Assembly (NCBI GenBank): GCA_903813345.2
Contig: CAIIXF020000006.1
Span: 2,110,001 to 2,174,000, forward strand
Source of the DNA: Owenia fusiformis
Taxonomy: Eukaryota; Annelida; Polychaeta; Sabellida; Oweniidae
Length of the DNA: 64,000 nt
Direction of reading: 5' to 3'
Positions 62,278 through 64,000 of this stretch are shown here, piece after piece. The notes beneath the pieces were generated by a model. It saw only the letters and a list, made by a program, of their open reading frames with translations. It was not told the DNA's origin and searched no databases. Position numbers and translations under genes: made by a program. The stretch's first letter is position 1. Every line of letters starts with the position of its first letter.

Positions 62278-62785
62278 CAGGCCTGTCAACTGTCCCGCAA
62301 TTTGCGTATTTGTCACGCATTTGCTGAAGAATTTGAAGTCACGCCAGTTATTTTTGCGTGACAGAAAATGTCACGCAAATACGCATTTTACCTGGTAATT
62401 GTCAAGCAAAATGATTGCTGTAGAAAAATTTCTAAAAAAGGTCGTCTACACAGCAAAAATACGAACGCCGAAAAAAATTGTACGCATTTCGTTCGGACTT
62501 TTCACGCGAATGACGTATATGTCACGCATTCCGTTCGAAAATTTTCGTACCTACCCCCCCCCCCCCCCCCCCTCCCCCCCGTTGATGGATGTCTCAACCG
62601 CGAGCGTAGCGAGCGCGAAAAATTTGAGGTGTTCAAAATTTGGCAAGATGTAATAAAATTTAAACCAAGGTGTTCAAAATTTGGATGAAGGTGTTCAGAT
62701 TTGGACCAAGGTGTCCACATTTTGAGGGGAGGTGTTCAACATTTCCAAGTCACTCATGTTAGGTGTTCCCAAGTTGACAGGCCTG
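62278..62785. mobile_element. 508-bp non-autonomous element with target-site duplication
   Basis: CAGGCCTGTCAACT at the left and AAGTTGACAGGCCTG at the right are inverted, and AGAATG is directly repeated on each side (62272-62277 and 62786-62791). Inside are a long poly-C tract (about 62548-62580), a GAGCGTAGCGAGCGCG palindrome and tandem AAGGTGTTCAAAATTTGG units. Confidence 0.88.
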
Positions 62786-62965
62786 AGAATGGCAGGAACG
62801 GGGGGTTTATTTTAAATTGTGATTCTAAAAAAGGTTATCAAAACACAATATATATTACGGAACAGTTCTTCTTCAATCTCTTTTATATTGACAAAATAAA
62901 ATGAAACATTTTGAAACAGATAAAATAAGTTAACGCATATAGAACTTTGAGAATAAAACAGTATA

Positions 62966-63490
62966 CGAGGGGTGATCAATAAGTAATGGACGCTTTTTAC
63001 ACAGATGCTTTTTATAGACCAATCCCTTCGATTTTCTTACCAGTGATACATCATTCAGTGATTCATCATTCATCATTATCTATCAACTCTGAAGATTTGA
63101 AAACAAAACATGTAATATCTTTTGATATATCTTTATTTCCGTGAAGGATGTATAGGTACCCTGGGACCGACATTTACGTCAAACATTCTGAAGCTATTTT
63201 AGCTTGTTTAACATGCAATGCAGATGAATGCAGGCTGAACAAAACAAACCATTATGGTCATGAATTACCCCATTTTGTTATGCCATAGTTGATTTTGAAT
63301 ATTTCATCATCACTATGTGGTATTCATGCCACATTCATTCCACAGGGTCCTCTACATAGGTTCCATCAAGTGCTACATACAGTATGTACACAATTTCTCA
63401 TCCTCTTAATTCAAGATTGTGGGACAAGGCTGAATCCATTCTCTGACATGGTAGCAAGATGCAGTTGCACGGGTTGTTTTATTTCATCAA
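62966..63490. mobile_element. One end of a mariner-like element, interrupted
   Basis: CGAGGGGTGATCAATAAGTA after a TA dinucleotide resembles known mariner terminal sequence. The other end is not found before the foldback arm begins at 63500, so the element is either truncated or continues beyond the insertion and the window. The interior has no readable transposase. Confidence 0.45.
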
Positions 63491-63499
63491 TATCAATAA

Positions 63500-64000
63500 A
63501 CATCACGGGGTACCATCGAATAATTTTGGCAACGTACCGGAGAACGACATTTTACTAAGAAATGGCAATAATTTAGCACAATATATTTTTTAAATAGAGT
63601 TCTTCTTTGATTTTGACAAAAGTAAGTATTCCATACAATGGCTATTTCATTCATGAGTTTGTAGGAATTCTGTTGGAACCCAGTTCTGATCAAGTACGAA
63701 GTTATTGAAATCGGCGCAGTCGGACTTTACTCCGAAAGATGGTTTTTCGATTATAACTTTTTACAACATTTAAGTATAGACTTTTGAAAAAAGTACAGAA
63801 TAGTCCTTATACTATTGAATAATTCTGTTATTTCTGATTCACACGACTCTGATTTGTTTAATTTAAAAAAAGGTTTAAAAATATTACTTAGGAACGTAAC
63901 CGGAGCTGGGAACGTAACCGGAGCAGATCAGTTGAATTATTTAATCAAAAAATTAAAATATATGATTTAAAGCACATATACTAATTTAAAAACATACGGG
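63500..64000. mobile_element. Third copy of the foldback arm, cut by the window end
   Basis: From CACGGGGTACCATCG onward it matches the left arm of the 39652-41320 element almost base for base, including the doubled GGAACGTAACCGGAGC. A full element probably continues past the window. It interrupts the mariner-like sequence beginning at 62966. Confidence 0.85.

Noticed and set aside
62399-62720. Proline- or glycine-run ORFs around the poly-C tract
   Set aside because: They arise from the C/G homopolymer inside the mobile element at 62278-62785.
1-64000. A CRISPR array, phage or bacterial operon system
   Set aside because: The tandem repeats lack unique spacers of regular size, all genes have introns, and no prokaryotic gene organisation is present.

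Overview
The window is nuclear DNA from an animal, most likely a marine invertebrate. The sequence is AT-rich, genes have many introns with GT..AG borders, and small inverted-repeat transposons are dense. A Prrx homeobox gene, a theta-class glutathione S-transferase (GST) gene and an animal haem peroxidase gene are present. A deuterostome such as an echinoderm or hemichordate would fit, but the sequence alone does not settle the phylum.

Layout. (1) 1-5730, + strand: a large nuclear-type protein of unknown family, mostly one 4.7 kb exon. It has an in-frame 36-bp minisatellite, basic clusters and two adjacent PCNA-binding (PIP-box) motifs. (2) 8258-18575, - strand: a complete three-exon Prrx (paired-related homeobox) gene, with its homeodomain split by an intron holding a 3.1 kb inverted-repeat element and a C/A-rich satellite. 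(3) 18576-26107: gene-poor, AT-rich intergenic DNA. (4) 26108-32131, + strand: seven exons encoding two theta-class GST domains joined in one frame (495 aa). The second copy has lost its own stop/start boundary and start codon. (5) 32132-39605: a repeat-rich spacer with two apparently identical TTAA-flanked elements, a fossil LINE reverse transcriptase end and local duplications. (6) 39606-56169, + strand: a complete 15-exon secreted haem peroxidase gene (745 aa by my exon chain). Its introns hold a foldback element, two copies of a 2.6-3.2 kb repeat, several hairpin MITEs and a minisatellite grown from the end of one of its own exons. (7) 56170-64000: repeats only, including a decayed Tc1/mariner element, two copies of one MITE, a ~160-bp tandem array, a 508-bp element with a target-site duplication, and a third copy of the foldback arm.

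The four genes have no evident shared pathway; they are neighbours, not an operon or cluster. The strongest unusual features are the tandem-GST fusion, the exon-derived minisatellite that copies a splice donor about twenty times, and the two adjacent PIP boxes in the unknown protein. Exon chains were checked by reading frame and intron phase: all three multi-exon genes close in frame from ATG to stop.
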